Origin: Alphaproteobacteria bacterium
GTDB lineage: Bacteria; Pseudomonadota; Alphaproteobacteria; Caulobacterales; Aquidulcibacteraceae
Reading direction: 5' to 3'
Assembly (NCBI GenBank): GCA_018969015.1
Contig: JAGWZE010000022.1
Coordinates: 1-59,826, forward strand
DNA: 59,826 nt
Part shown: positions 32,417 through 41,694 of the stretch, piece after piece
Numbering within the stretch: position 1 is the first letter of the stretch
Layout: every line of letters begins with the position of its first letter
Notes under the pieces: generated by a model
Databases searched by the model: none
What the model was told of the DNA's origin: nothing
Seen by the model: only the letters and a program-made list of their open reading frames with translations
Translations under genes and position numbers: made by a program

Positions 32417-33289
32417 TCATGGGATGTCCTGCAGCGCGGGAGGCCGGGCGGGCGGAGCCCCGGCCGGGCGCCCCGCTCCGAGCGTGGCGGCGAACGCCGT
32501 GAACGCCGCCGCGAACCTGTCCGGATCCTCGAGAAAGGCTGCGTGGCCGCCGCGGAACAACGTCCAGCGCGCGTTCGGAATCCGGCGCACCGCCGCCCGC
32601 GACCGCCCCCAGCTCACCAGCCGATCGTCGCGCGCCCACGCGCACCACACCGGAACGGCAAGGCCTCGCGCGCATGCGCGCAAGTCGGCGTCGGGCTCGG
32701 CGAAGCCGCGCCAGGCTTCGGCGAGAAGCGGCGCGAGCCCGCATCCCGCCGCGATGATCTCGGCGCGGCGCGACGCCGCCGCAGGCTGGGGCAGAACGAG
32801 GCGCTGGTAGTACCAGCGGAAAGCGGCCGGAAACCACCGCGCGCCGCGGGCGCCAGCGGCGAAAAACCCCGCCATGCGCCGAATGACGAACCGGGCGATC
32901 GGATCCACGGGCGCGAGGCCGCCGGCATTGCACAGCACCAGCGCCCCGATCCTCTCCGGCGCGCGCGCCGCAGCCACGACGCCCGCCGCGCCGCCGATGG
33001 AGTTGCCCACGATGATCGGCCGCGCGAGCCCCAACGCCTCCACGACGCCGAGCGCAATGTCCGCGTAGCGCGCCGCGCGCGGCGCATGGCCGTCCGCGGG
33101 GGAGGCGCCCTGCCCCGGCCAGTCCAGCGCGATCACGCGAAAGCGGGCGCCCACTCTCGAGGCGAAGGCGTCGAAGTCGCGCCCGTCATGCCCGGTCGCG
33201 TGCAGGCACAGCACGGGAGGCCCCTGCCCGGCGATGCGCACCGCGATGCGCGCGCTGGCCGCCTCGATCACTGCTTGTGATATTTGCAT
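32417..33289 (-). CDS. alpha/beta-hydrolase
   Basis: The 290-residue enzyme shows the classical order: oxyanion region LCLHATGHDGRDF, DWPGQGAS, nucleophile Ser97 in IIVGNSIGGAAGVVAA, the acid in WARDDRLVSW and His in RGGHAAFLEDPD. The pattern is near that of meta-cleavage-product hydrolases and haloperoxidase-like enzymes, but the substrate is open. The start ATG (33289) lies inside one of two operator-like repeats shared with the divergent TetR gene. The C-terminus is a Pro/Ala-rich tail. Confidence 0.9.
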   Translation of the reverse strand: MQISQAVIEAASARIAVRIAGQGPPVLCLHATGHDGRDFDAFASRVGARFRVIALDWPGQGASPADGHAPRAARYADIALGVVEALGLARPIIVGNSIGGAAGVVAAARAPERIGALVLCNAGGLAPVDPIARFVIRRMAGFFAAGARGARWFPAAFRWYYQRLVLPQPAAASRRAEIIAAGCGLAPLLAEAWRGFAEPDADLRACARGLAVPVWCAWARDDRLVSWGRSRAAVRRIPNARWTLFRGGHAAFLEDPDRFAAAFTAFAATLGAGRPAGAPPARPPALQDIP

Positions 33290-33292
33290 CAC
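33277..33292. promoter_or_regulatory. TetR operator copy 1 (over the hydrolase start)
   Basis: GTGATATTTGCATCAC has inverted half sites GTGAT/ATCAC. A second copy lies 37 bases to the right beside the tetR start. The repeat covers the hydrolase start codon, so binding should block its expression. Confidence 0.65.
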
Positions 33293-33329
33293 ATGCCGCC
33301 AAGAAAAAAGAGGCGGACGCGCGCCTCAT

Positions 33330-33345
33330 GTGATACGCATATCAC
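33330..33345. promoter_or_regulatory. TetR operator copy 2 (before the tetR start)
   Basis: GTGATACGCATATCAC is an inverted repeat with GTGATA/TATCAC arms, ending two bases before the tetR ATG. It is flanked by CAT, as copy 1 is flanked by ATG, so the two copies are extended matches in opposite orientation. Confidence 0.7.
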
Positions 33346-33347
33346 CC

Positions 33348-33938
33348 ATGACTCGATCCCGCAAGCCGACGCCGCCCGCCGCCTCGACGAAGGACCTGCT
33401 CATCGCCGCCGCGCAGGCGGAGTTCGGCGCGCTCGGCTACGCCGGCACCGACACGAACAAGATCGCGCGCCGCGCCGGCTTCGCGCCGCAAACCTTCTAT
33501 CGCCATTTCGACGACAAGCTGGACGCCTTCCTCGCGGTGTACGCGCTGTGGCGCGCGGACGAGGCGCGGGCGATCGCCGAGGTCGTGCGCGCGGAGCGCG
33601 ATCCGTCGCGCCGCGCCGCCGCCGCCGCCAGAACCCTGGTGAGCTTTCACGTCGCGCACGCCGTGTTCCGGCGCTCGCTGCGCAACCTCGCCGTCTCGGA
33701 GCCGCGCGTCCGGGCCGCACGCGCCGAAAGCCGATCCGCGCAGATCGCCGCGCTCGCCGCCATTCCCGCCAACGCCGGACGATCCCGCGCGAGCCTTTTG
33801 GCCGCAATCCTCGATGTGGAGCGCCTCTGCGACGCCGTCGCCGACGCCGAAACCGACGATGTCGGCGTGTCCGCCGCCGTATTTCAGGCCGAGATCACGA
33901 ACGCCGTCGCCCGCGCGCGCGGCGAAGCGGAGCGGTGA
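33348..33938 (+). CDS. TetR/AcrR-family transcriptional regulator
   Basis: The 196-residue repressor has an N-terminal HTH (LLIAAAQAEFGALGYAGTDT, NKIARRAGFAPQTFYRHFDD) and a helical C-terminal ligand domain. It is divergent from the alpha/beta-hydrolase, and two copies of a GTGATA palindrome lie in the 58-base gap. It probably represses itself and the hydrolase until a substrate-like ligand binds. The ATG at 33348 is chosen because it starts just after the operator and fits the family. Confidence 0.93.
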   Translation: MTRSRKPTPPAASTKDLLIAAAQAEFGALGYAGTDTNKIARRAGFAPQTFYRHFDDKLDAFLAVYALWRADEARAIAEVVRAERDPSRRAAAAARTLVSFHVAHAVFRRSLRNLAVSEPRVRAARAESRSAQIAALAAIPANAGRSRASLLAAILDVERLCDAVADAETDDVGVSAAVFQAEITNAVARARGEAER

Positions 33939-33959
33939 AAACCGTTCCGGCGCCCGCCC

Positions 33960-34391
33960 TTACGCGTGAGCCGACCGCGCTTGCGCGCCGAAGGGCCACC
34001 AGCCGCGCTTCTGGCGCAGTTCGGCGTGGACGGGTTTGTCCTTGGCGTCGCGCGGCACCATCATGTCGTTCATCGGCGGCTTGAGGCCGCGGATGAGGTC
34101 TTCTTCGGCCACCTCGCGCTCGCGCACGTCCTGGATGCGGCACACGTGGCGCTCGGTGGCGCCGTAGAACCAGTAGGCCCGGCCCCACTTCTCGTGGCCC
34201 AGGAGGCGCTCGCGGAAGCTCGTCGCCTTGCCGACATAGAGCGGCTCGAGGAAGAACACGAAACGGCGACGAACGAAGACGTACACGCCGGAGACGCCGT
34301 CCGGCGGAATGCCGGCCTTCGTCAGCGTGATCTTGAACCGGTAGCGCCGGCCGGATTCGCCGCGCCAGACGTGCCAGCCGAACAGCAACAT
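33960..34391 (-). CDS. GIY-YIG nuclease-family protein
   Basis: This is a 143-residue protein. The motif pair GVY (35-37) and YVG (52-54), then Arg in SFRERLLGH, Glu in VAEEDLIRGLKP and Asn108 match the GIY-YIG catalytic core. The N-terminal residues HVWRGESGRRYRFKI are not typical of UvrC or of the short YhbQ type. Stand-alone members may act in repair or be decayed homing enzymes. It stands alone between the TetR and the oxygenase genes. Confidence 0.85.
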   Translation of the reverse strand: MLLFGWHVWRGESGRRYRFKITLTKAGIPPDGVSGVYVFVRRRFVFFLEPLYVGKATSFRERLLGHEKWGRAYWFYGATERHVCRIQDVREREVAEEDLIRGLKPPMNDMMVPRDAKDKPVHAELRQKRGWWPFGAQARSAHA

Positions 34392-34491
34392 GGGGTGCGC
34401 TCCGTTAACCTCTTCGCAACCTGCGCCGATGCGGTAAACGAGACGTTAACCGGCGGCGCGCCAGGACGCGTCAGCCCTCTGGAGAACCCGC

Positions 34492-35421
34492 ATGCCCGCT
34501 CCCGGCGTCGTCCCCGTCTCCCTGCGTGAGCCCGAAGCGGCGTTCGCGGACAAGCTCGGCGCCTCGTTCGAGCGGTACGGCTTCGCGGTCGTCGCCGACC
34601 ACGGCCTCGACGCGGCCCTGATCGACCGGGCCTACGCCGCCGTGAAGGCGTTCTTCGCCCTGCCGGAAGCAGAAAAGATGCGCTGGCGCGTGGCCAATGG
34701 CGGCGGCCAGCGCGGCTACACCCCGTTCGGCGTCGAAGCGGCCAAGGGCGCGGCGGACGTCGACCTCAAGGAATTCTGGCATGTCGGGCGCGAGCTGCAG
34801 CCCGGACATCGCTACGCGGGCTTCATGCCGGCCAATCTCTGGCCCGACGCCGTGAACGATTTCCGGCCCGCCCTTTATGGGCTCTACGAAGCGCTCGACG
34901 CACTCGGCCTCAAGGTGCTCGCCGCCATCGCGCGCCGCCTCGGCCTGCCGGCGGGCTATTTCGACGCCGCGGTCGGCGAAGGCAATTCGGTGCTGCGCCT
35001 TTTGCACTATCCGCCGCTGCCGCCGAACCCGCAGGGCGTGCGCGCCGGCGCACACGAGGACATCAACGCCATCACGCTGCTGCTCGGCGCCGAGGAGGCG
35101 GGCCTCCAGCTGCTCGACCGCGACGGCCACTGGCTCGACATCGCGCCGCCGCCCGGCTGCGTCGTCGTCAATATCGGCGACATGCTGCAGCGGCTCACGA
35201 ACCATGTGCTGCCGTCCACCACGCACCGCGTGATCAATCCGCCGGCGGAGCGCGCCCACCTGCCCCGCTACTCGATCCCGTTCTTCCAGCACTTCGCGCC
35301 CGACTTCCTGATCGACACGTTGCCGCAATGCGTCACGGCCGAACGGCCCAACCGCTACCCGCAGCCGATCACCGCGCACGACTATCTGATGGAACGCCTG
35401 CGCGAAATCCGGCTCACATGA
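34492..35421 (+). CDS. Fe(II)/2-oxoglutarate-type oxygenase, isopenicillin N synthase-like
   Basis: The 309-residue enzyme has an N-terminal DIOX_N-type region (RYGFAVVADHGLD) and a jelly-roll with the iron triad His188, Asp190 (AGAHEDINAITLLL) and His245 (PSTTHRVINP). The 2OG-binding RxS is Arg259-Tyr-Ser (RYSIPFFQHF). It hydroxylates or cyclises a small molecule using O2. In alphaproteobacteria such genes often act on modified amino acids or nucleobases. The stop overlaps the next gene start (ATGA), so it is coupled to an EamA exporter, which may move its substrate or product. Confidence 0.92.
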   Translation: MPAPGVVPVSLREPEAAFADKLGASFERYGFAVVADHGLDAALIDRAYAAVKAFFALPEAEKMRWRVANGGGQRGYTPFGVEAAKGAADVDLKEFWHVGRELQPGHRYAGFMPANLWPDAVNDFRPALYGLYEALDALGLKVLAAIARRLGLPAGYFDAAVGEGNSVLRLLHYPPLPPNPQGVRAGAHEDINAITLLLGAEEAGLQLLDRDGHWLDIAPPPGCVVVNIGDMLQRLTNHVLPSTTHRVINPPAERAHLPRYSIPFFQHFAPDFLIDTLPQCVTAERPNRYPQPITAHDYLMERLREIRLT

Positions 35422-36305
35422 GCCTGCGCGCCGCGCCTGCCGCCCCCATGATCGCCGTCAGCATCGCCGTCGCGCTCGGCGCGATGCTCGACGCCACGAT
35501 CAAGCATCTCGGAACCGAGATCCCCGCGCTGATGATCGCGTTCGGCCGCTTTTTCGCCGGCACGTTCGCCGCGGGCGCGATCTTCCTGTTCGCCGGCGCG
35601 CGGCGCATCACGGCGACGCAGTGGCGCTTCCATGCCGGACGCGGCGTCGTAATCGTCGTGTCGGCGACGACGTTCTTCTACGCGCTCACCGTGATGCCGC
35701 TCGTGGAGGCGATCGTGATCGGCTTCCTCGCGCCGCTGCTGGTGCCGTTCGTCGCCTGGCTCCTGCTGAAGGAACGTCCGGGTCGGGACAGCCTGGTCGC
35801 GGCGCTTGCAGGGTTCGCCGGCGCGGCGCTCGCGATGACCGGCGCGCCGCACGCCGACGCCGCCTATCCCGATCGCGCGCTCGGCGTCATCGCCGCACTG
35901 GTCGCAGTCGTAGCGTATGCCGTGCAGCTCGTGCTGTTGCGCCAACGCGCCGGCGAGGACGGCCCCGCCCTCACCACGCTGCTCGCGAACGTGTTTCCCG
36001 CGCTCTATCTGGCCGTGCCCGCCCTGGCGCTGCATGCGCCGCCGCCGCTGGCGGTGTGGCCCTGGTTCGCGGTGCTCGGGATGATCGGCGCGGGATTGTG
36101 GCTGTTCATGGCCTGGGGCTACGCGCGCGCGCCGGCCGCGACACTCGCGCCGCTCGAATACACGGCGCTGATCTGGAGCGCGGCGCTGGGCTTTTTCCTG
36201 TTCGATGAAACCCCGCGACCCGAAACGATCGCCGGCGGCGTCGTGATCGCAGCGGCCTGCGTGTGGCTCGCGTGGCGGCGCCAGAAAGAAACGGCGCCCG
36301 CCTGA
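35418..36305 (+). CDS. EamA/DMT-family transporter
   Basis: This is a 295-residue inner-membrane protein with about ten hydrophobic segments in two EamA repeats: AVALGAMLDATIKHLGTEIP, FFYALTVMPLVEAIVIGFLA, AALIWSAALGFFLFDE. Such carriers move amino acids, nucleobases or other metabolites, usually outward. The start overlaps the oxygenase stop by four bases. The pair looks like a small dedicated unit, but its substrate is unknown. Confidence 0.92.
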   Translation: MSLRAAPAAPMIAVSIAVALGAMLDATIKHLGTEIPALMIAFGRFFAGTFAAGAIFLFAGARRITATQWRFHAGRGVVIVVSATTFFYALTVMPLVEAIVIGFLAPLLVPFVAWLLLKERPGRDSLVAALAGFAGAALAMTGAPHADAAYPDRALGVIAALVAVVAYAVQLVLLRQRAGEDGPALTTLLANVFPALYLAVPALALHAPPPLAVWPWFAVLGMIGAGLWLFMAWGYARAPAATLAPLEYTALIWSAALGFFLFDETPRPETIAGGVVIAAACVWLAWRRQKETAPA

Positions 36306-36307
36306 TC

Positions 36308-36805
36308 TCAGGCGCCCTGCTCGGCGAGCAGAACGGTCCCGCTCGCGTCCTTGAAGCCTTCGCCGACGATGTGCAGCACGGCGTCGCCCTGGCGCGTCAC
36401 CTGCGCGCCGACGGCGGCGGCCAACGCCTCCGCGGCCTCGGGCGCGGCGCGACGGAACGGCGACAGCGCGACGATGCAGCGCGCCCGGTCCAGCACGCGC
36501 GTGACGAGCGCGGGGCTGCGCCCCTCGATGCGCTGGCGGAATTCGTCCATTTCCTCGGCGAAATCGTCGCGCGCATCGCCGTCCGGCGTGATCACGTCCA
36601 CCCACAGCACCGGTTCGCGCGCGAGATCATACACCGCAAGGCCAAGCTCGTCGGCTTCGACGATCAGTTCGAACCCGCCCGCTTTCGCGAGACGATCGAG
36701 GTCCGACGCGTCCAGCTTGATCACCTCCGTGCAGATCCAGCGCTGCAGCGGCGGGAGATCGATCGTTTCGGGTCCGTCCTGTTCGGGCGTGGTGTTCGCG
36801 CTCAT
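36308..36805 (-). CDS. hypothetical acidic protein
   Basis: The 165-residue acidic protein reads TEVIKLDASDLDRLAKAGGF, YDLAREPVLWVDVITPDGDA and SPALVTRVLDRARCIVALSP. It appears to be a soluble alpha/beta protein, and no family is recognised. The start MSANTT follows GGAG at good spacing; a start four codons upstream (36817) is less likely. It is convergent with the exporter gene (two-base gap) and upstream of ilvC on the same strand. Confidence 0.7.
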   Translation of the reverse strand: MSANTTPEQDGPETIDLPPLQRWICTEVIKLDASDLDRLAKAGGFELIVEADELGLAVYDLAREPVLWVDVITPDGDARDDFAEEMDEFRQRIEGRSPALVTRVLDRARCIVALSPFRRAAPEAAEALAAAVGAQVTRQGDAVLHIVGEGFKDASGTVLLAEQGA

Positions 36806-36928
36806 GGGACGCTCCATGACTCTGTCCGCGCGATCGCACGCGCGATCGCGCCAGCATAGGCCCTCGACCGAGGCGCCGTCGACACCCGCCTCCCCGAGCG
36901 AAGCTGCGCCCGGGGCGGCAGGCGCGGA

Positions 36929-38504
<1,576 letters not shown>

Positions 38505-38560
38505 GGGACGGTCTCCTTCGATCCGCGCCCAGTGTGGCCGCGCGCGCCGCGCCCGCGCGC

Positions 38561-38596
38561 ATGAAATGCCCCGTTCATGGATGAGGCGTACTCATC
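38561..38596. promoter_or_regulatory. two inverted repeats between DUF4267 and lysR, candidate LysR sites
   Basis: ATGAA-N8-TTCAT (38561-38578) and GATGAG-N5-CTCATC (38580-38596) lie side by side in the 99-base divergent gap. The arrangement of adjacent imperfect dyads suits LysR-type recall and activation sites. Confidence 0.5.
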
Positions 38597-38603
38597 TATA
38601 TGA

Positions 38604-39515
38604 ATGAGCCGCCCCGCCCTTCCTCCGCTCGCCGCACTGCGCGCCTTCGAGGCCGCCGCCCGCCTCGGCAGTTTCCGCGACGCCGCCGCCGAGCTCGGCG
38701 TCACGCCCTCCGCCGTCAGCCATCAGGTGCGGGCGCTCGAAACGTGGCTTGGCGCGGTGGCGTTCACCCGCTCCGTCCGCGCTGTCGAACTCACCCCCAT
38801 CGGCGCGGCCTTCGCGGCCGAGACCAGCGCGGCCTTCGCGCGGCTCGCCGAGGCGGGCGCGCGGGCCCGCGCCGCCGCCCAGGACACGCGCCTGCGCATC
38901 AGCGCCCTGCCGCTGTTCACGACCGCCTGGCTCACGCCGCGCCTGGAGCGGTTCCAGGCCAAGCATCCCGATCTCGCGCTCGAGATCGACACGGCGAACC
39001 GCCTCGCCGACTTCGCGCGCGATGACGTCGATGTCGCCATCCGCAACGTCTATGCGCCCACGCCCGGCCTCGTGGCGCGCAAACTGTTCGATCTGACGGC
39101 GACGCCGCTGTGCGCGCCGGAGGTGGCCGAGATGGTGCGGACGCCCGCCGATCTCGCCCGCGCCACCTTGATCCACATCAGCGCGCGCCGCGCCGGGTGG
39201 CCCGAATGGCTGGCGCATGCCGGCGTGCCCGGCCTCAAGCCGCGCGGCGCCCTGTCCTTCGACACGATCCCGGCGGCGCTCGAAGCGGCGGCCCAGGGGC
39301 GCGGCGTCCTCCTCGGCCTGATGCCGATCGTGTGGGAGGCGCCGATCGCGCGCCGTCTCGTGAAGCCGTTCGCGACGCCGCCGATCACCGCCGGCAGCTA
39401 TTTCCTCGTCCATCGCCGGGAGGACGGCGCGCGCCCCGCAGTGCGGGCCTTCGCGGACTGGGTGGCGGCGGAAGCGCGGGCCGATCGCCGGCGCGCCAGC
39501 CGCGGCCCGACGTAA
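38604..39515 (+). CDS. LysR-family transcriptional regulator (GcvA-like)
   Basis: The 303-residue protein opens with PPLAALRAFEAAARLGSFRD, AAAELGVTPSAVSHQVRALE, the HTH of the GcvA/AmpR branch. The C-terminal periplasmic-binding-like effector domain follows (ISALPLFTTAWLTPRL, DDVDVAIRN). It probably controls the divergent DUF4267 membrane protein and itself. It does not look like an ilv regulator (IlvY differs), although it lies between ilvC and ilvN. Confidence 0.93.
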   Translation: MSRPALPPLAALRAFEAAARLGSFRDAAAELGVTPSAVSHQVRALETWLGAVAFTRSVRAVELTPIGAAFAAETSAAFARLAEAGARARAAAQDTRLRISALPLFTTAWLTPRLERFQAKHPDLALEIDTANRLADFARDDVDVAIRNVYAPTPGLVARKLFDLTATPLCAPEVAEMVRTPADLARATLIHISARRAGWPEWLAHAGVPGLKPRGALSFDTIPAALEAAAQGRGVLLGLMPIVWEAPIARRLVKPFATPPITAGSYFLVHRREDGARPAVRAFADWVAAEARADRRRASRGPT

Positions 39516-39517
39516 AC

Positions 39518-39560
39518 GTCAGGTCGCGCCGGTGTCAGGTCGCGTCAGGGTCAGGTCGCG
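39518..39560. repeat. three direct copies of GTCAGGTCGCG at 16-base spacing
   Basis: The 11-base unit begins at 39518, 39534 and 39550. The last copy contains the ilvN stop codon, so the end of ilvN has been duplicated twice. Repeat slippage is the likely cause. Confidence 0.8.
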
Positions 39561-40069
39561 TCCGGGCCGCGACGGATCGACAGCACGCCCGTGCGGCTCA
39601 CTTCGACGAGCCCGAGCGGACGCATCAGATCGGTGAACGCGTCGATCTTGTCGGACGCGCCGGTGAGTTCGAAGATCAGGCTTTCGAGCGTGGTGTCGAT
39701 CACCTTGGCGCGGAAGATCTCGGAGACGCCCAGCGCTTCGATCCGGGCCTTGCCGGTGCCGCGGACCTTGATCAGCGCCAGTTCGCGCTCGACGCCCGCA
39801 GGGTCGAGCGTCACGTCCACGACCTTGTGCACCGAGACGATGCGGTCGAGCTGCGCCTTGATCTGGTCGATGATGATGGGCTGGCCGCGCGTCACGATCG
39901 TGATCCGCGATTGGCGGCTGGCATGATCCGTCTCGGCGACGGTCAGGCTCTCGATGTTGTAGCCGCGGGCCGAGAACAGCCCCACGACGCGAGCGAGGAC
40001 GCCCGGCTCGTCATCGACGATCACGGCCAGGGTGCGGCGTTCTTCGGGCTGTTCCATTCGCGGAGGCAT
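39551..40069 (-). CDS. ilvN: acetolactate synthase small (regulatory) subunit
   Basis: The 172-residue protein has an N-terminal ACT domain (LAVIVDDEPGVLARVVGLFS, RGYNIESLTVAETD) that binds valine for feedback inhibition, and the C-terminal IlvN domain (RVSVHKVVDVTLDP, AKVIDTTLESLIFELTGASD). The catalytic large subunit IlvB normally precedes ilvN in alphaproteobacteria, but no ilvB lies upstream here; a GDT1 gene does. ilvC follows 1.6 kb downstream on the same strand, separated by the lysR/DUF4267 pair. A few upstream starts are possible; MPPRMEQ is used. Confidence 0.96.
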   Translation of the reverse strand: MPPRMEQPEERRTLAVIVDDEPGVLARVVGLFSARGYNIESLTVAETDHASRQSRITIVTRGQPIIIDQIKAQLDRIVSVHKVVDVTLDPAGVERELALIKVRGTGKARIEALGVSEIFRAKVIDTTLESLIFELTGASDKIDAFTDLMRPLGLVEVSRTGVLSIRRGPDAT

Positions 40070-40121
40070 GCGGCCTGTTACACGGCCCGGGCGCGCAGGC
40101 CAAGAGCCCCCGCCGTCCTGC

Positions 40122-40703
40122 TCAGAACGGCAGCCGCCATCCGGCGAACGAGGCCGCGAGCGTCACGATCCCCAGCAGGGCGAAAACTCCCGCCGTACAC
40201 CACCGCACGAGGCGCAGCGGCACGCGCTTGAGCACCAGATCGCCCAGCAGCACCGCCGGCACGTTCGCCGCCATCATTCCCAGCGTCGTGCCCGCCGCGA
40301 CGATCGCCACGCTGTCGAAGCGGGCCGCCAGCGCGATCGTCGCCACCTGCGTCTTGTCCCCCATCTCCACGAGGAAGAACGCGATCGTCGTGGCCAGGAA
40401 CGCGCCGATCCGCTCGCCCGCGGTGTCGACGTCCTCGTCCTTGTCCGGGATGAGCGCCCAGACCGCCATCGCCAGGAAGCCGATTGCGAGCCCCCGCTCC
40501 AGCAGCGGCCCCTGCAGGAACCCGGCGGCGAGCTTGCCCACGAACGCCGCACCGGCATGATTGGCGAGCGTCGCCACGAGGATGCCGAGAATGATCGAGA
40601 CGGGCTGGCGGAAGCGCGCCGCCAACATGATCGCCAGAAGCTGCGTCTTGTCGCCGATCTCGGCGAGGGCGACCACGCCTGCGGAGATCAAAAACGCTTC
40701 CAT
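40122..40703 (-). CDS. TMEM165/GDT1-family cation transporter
   Basis: This is a 193-residue membrane protein with two copies of the family motif E-x-G-D-K-T: ALAEIGDKTQLLAIMLAARF and LVEMGDKTQVATIALAARF. Six membrane helices are expected. Bacterial relatives export Mn2+ (MneA/MntX type) and the eukaryotic ones exchange Mn2+/Ca2+ for H+. No yybP-ykoY riboswitch is apparent upstream. It is an isolated gene on the same strand as ilvN. Confidence 0.93.
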   Translation of the reverse strand: MEAFLISAGVVALAEIGDKTQLLAIMLAARFRQPVSIILGILVATLANHAGAAFVGKLAAGFLQGPLLERGLAIGFLAMAVWALIPDKDEDVDTAGERIGAFLATTIAFFLVEMGDKTQVATIALAARFDSVAIVAAGTTLGMMAANVPAVLLGDLVLKRVPLRLVRWCTAGVFALLGIVTLAASFAGWRLPF

Positions 40704-40835
40704 CGTGCGCCTCGCTGCGGCCCCCTGCGCGGCGCCGGGCGGGCGTTTAGCACACCGCGCGCGCGGCGCGACGGTACATTCGCCGCAGGCCTGCAGGCCG
40801 CGGACGCATGGTCATGCCGCCGCGAGCGTCACGAC

Positions 40836-41687
40836 ATGACCCCCATCCGTCTGTCCGCCGGCGACCTCGTCCTCGAGGCGCGCCCGGATCTCGGCGGCGC
40901 CGTGACCGCGTTCCGGCACGGCGCGACGCCGCTCTTTCGGCCGACGCCGGACCATGCCGCCCCTGGGCCGGCGGGCGCGGCGTTCGCGCTGGCGCCCTTC
41001 CCCAATCGCATCGCGTACGGACGGTTCGCCTTCGACGGCGAGCCGATCGGGCTTCCTGCCGATCCCGACGGGGCGCCGCACGCGCTGCACGGGGAAGCGT
41101 GGCGCGCGGCCTGGCGGGTCGACGCGCGCGACGCCGCCGCTGTGGAGTTCATCGCGCCCCCGCCCCGCGCCTGGCCGTGGCGCTACGATCTGCGCCAGCG
41201 CCTCGCCCTCGCGCCCGACGGCCTCGATGTCACCCTCACGCTCCGGAACGAGGATACGCGCGCCATGCCGGCGGGCCTCGGCTGGCATCCCGCCTTCGCC
41301 CGGCGCGCCGCGTGTCACGTCCGTCTGGGCGCCTCCGGCTATCTTCCCACCAGCCCCGACAATCTGCCGCTCGACGAGGCGCCGCTGCCCCCGCGCTGGA
41401 CTTTCTCGACCGGCTGTGACGGCGCCGCGATCGCGCCGATCGATCACTGTCTGACGGGATGGGATGGCTGCGCGACGCTGGTGTGGCCGGACATCGCCCT
41501 GACGCTCTCGGCGCCCGGGTGCTCGTTCTTGCAGGCCTACGCGCCAGCGGATGGCGATTTCCTTTGCCTTGAACCGCAAACCTGCGCACCGGACGCAGTC
41601 AATCGCGGCGCAGCGTTCGGCCTGCGTCGGCTCGCGCCGGGGGAGACGATGACGCTCCGGATCCGGATCGACGTGACGCCGCGCTAA
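40836..41687 (+). CDS. aldose 1-epimerase (galactose mutarotase family)
   Basis: The 283-residue beta-sandwich protein interconverts sugar anomers. Typical elements are LGGAVTAFRHGATPLFRP, FPNRIAYGRFAFDGEPI, HALHGEAWRAAWRVD (active-site His) and AGLGWHPAF (second His), with Glu near LCLEPQT. The start at 40836 was chosen because the domain begins at once; the long upstream frame is shadow of the GDT1 gene. It is a stand-alone gene and ends seven bases from the convergent histidine kinase. Confidence 0.9.
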   Translation: MTPIRLSAGDLVLEARPDLGGAVTAFRHGATPLFRPTPDHAAPGPAGAAFALAPFPNRIAYGRFAFDGEPIGLPADPDGAPHALHGEAWRAAWRVDARDAAAVEFIAPPPRAWPWRYDLRQRLALAPDGLDVTLTLRNEDTRAMPAGLGWHPAFARRAACHVRLGASGYLPTSPDNLPLDEAPLPPRWTFSTGCDGAAIAPIDHCLTGWDGCATLVWPDIALTLSAPGCSFLQAYAPADGDFLCLEPQTCAPDAVNRGAAFGLRRLAPGETMTLRIRIDVTPR

Positions 41688-41694
41688 GGGAGAT

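Noticed and set aside
34392-34491. CtrA-type sites (two GTTAAC words)
   Set aside because: The spacing does not fit TTAA-N7-TTAA; two chance hexamers are more likely.
40704-40835. Manganese (yybP-ykoY) riboswitch before the GDT1 gene
   Set aside because: The conserved loop sequences were not found in the region upstream of the gene.
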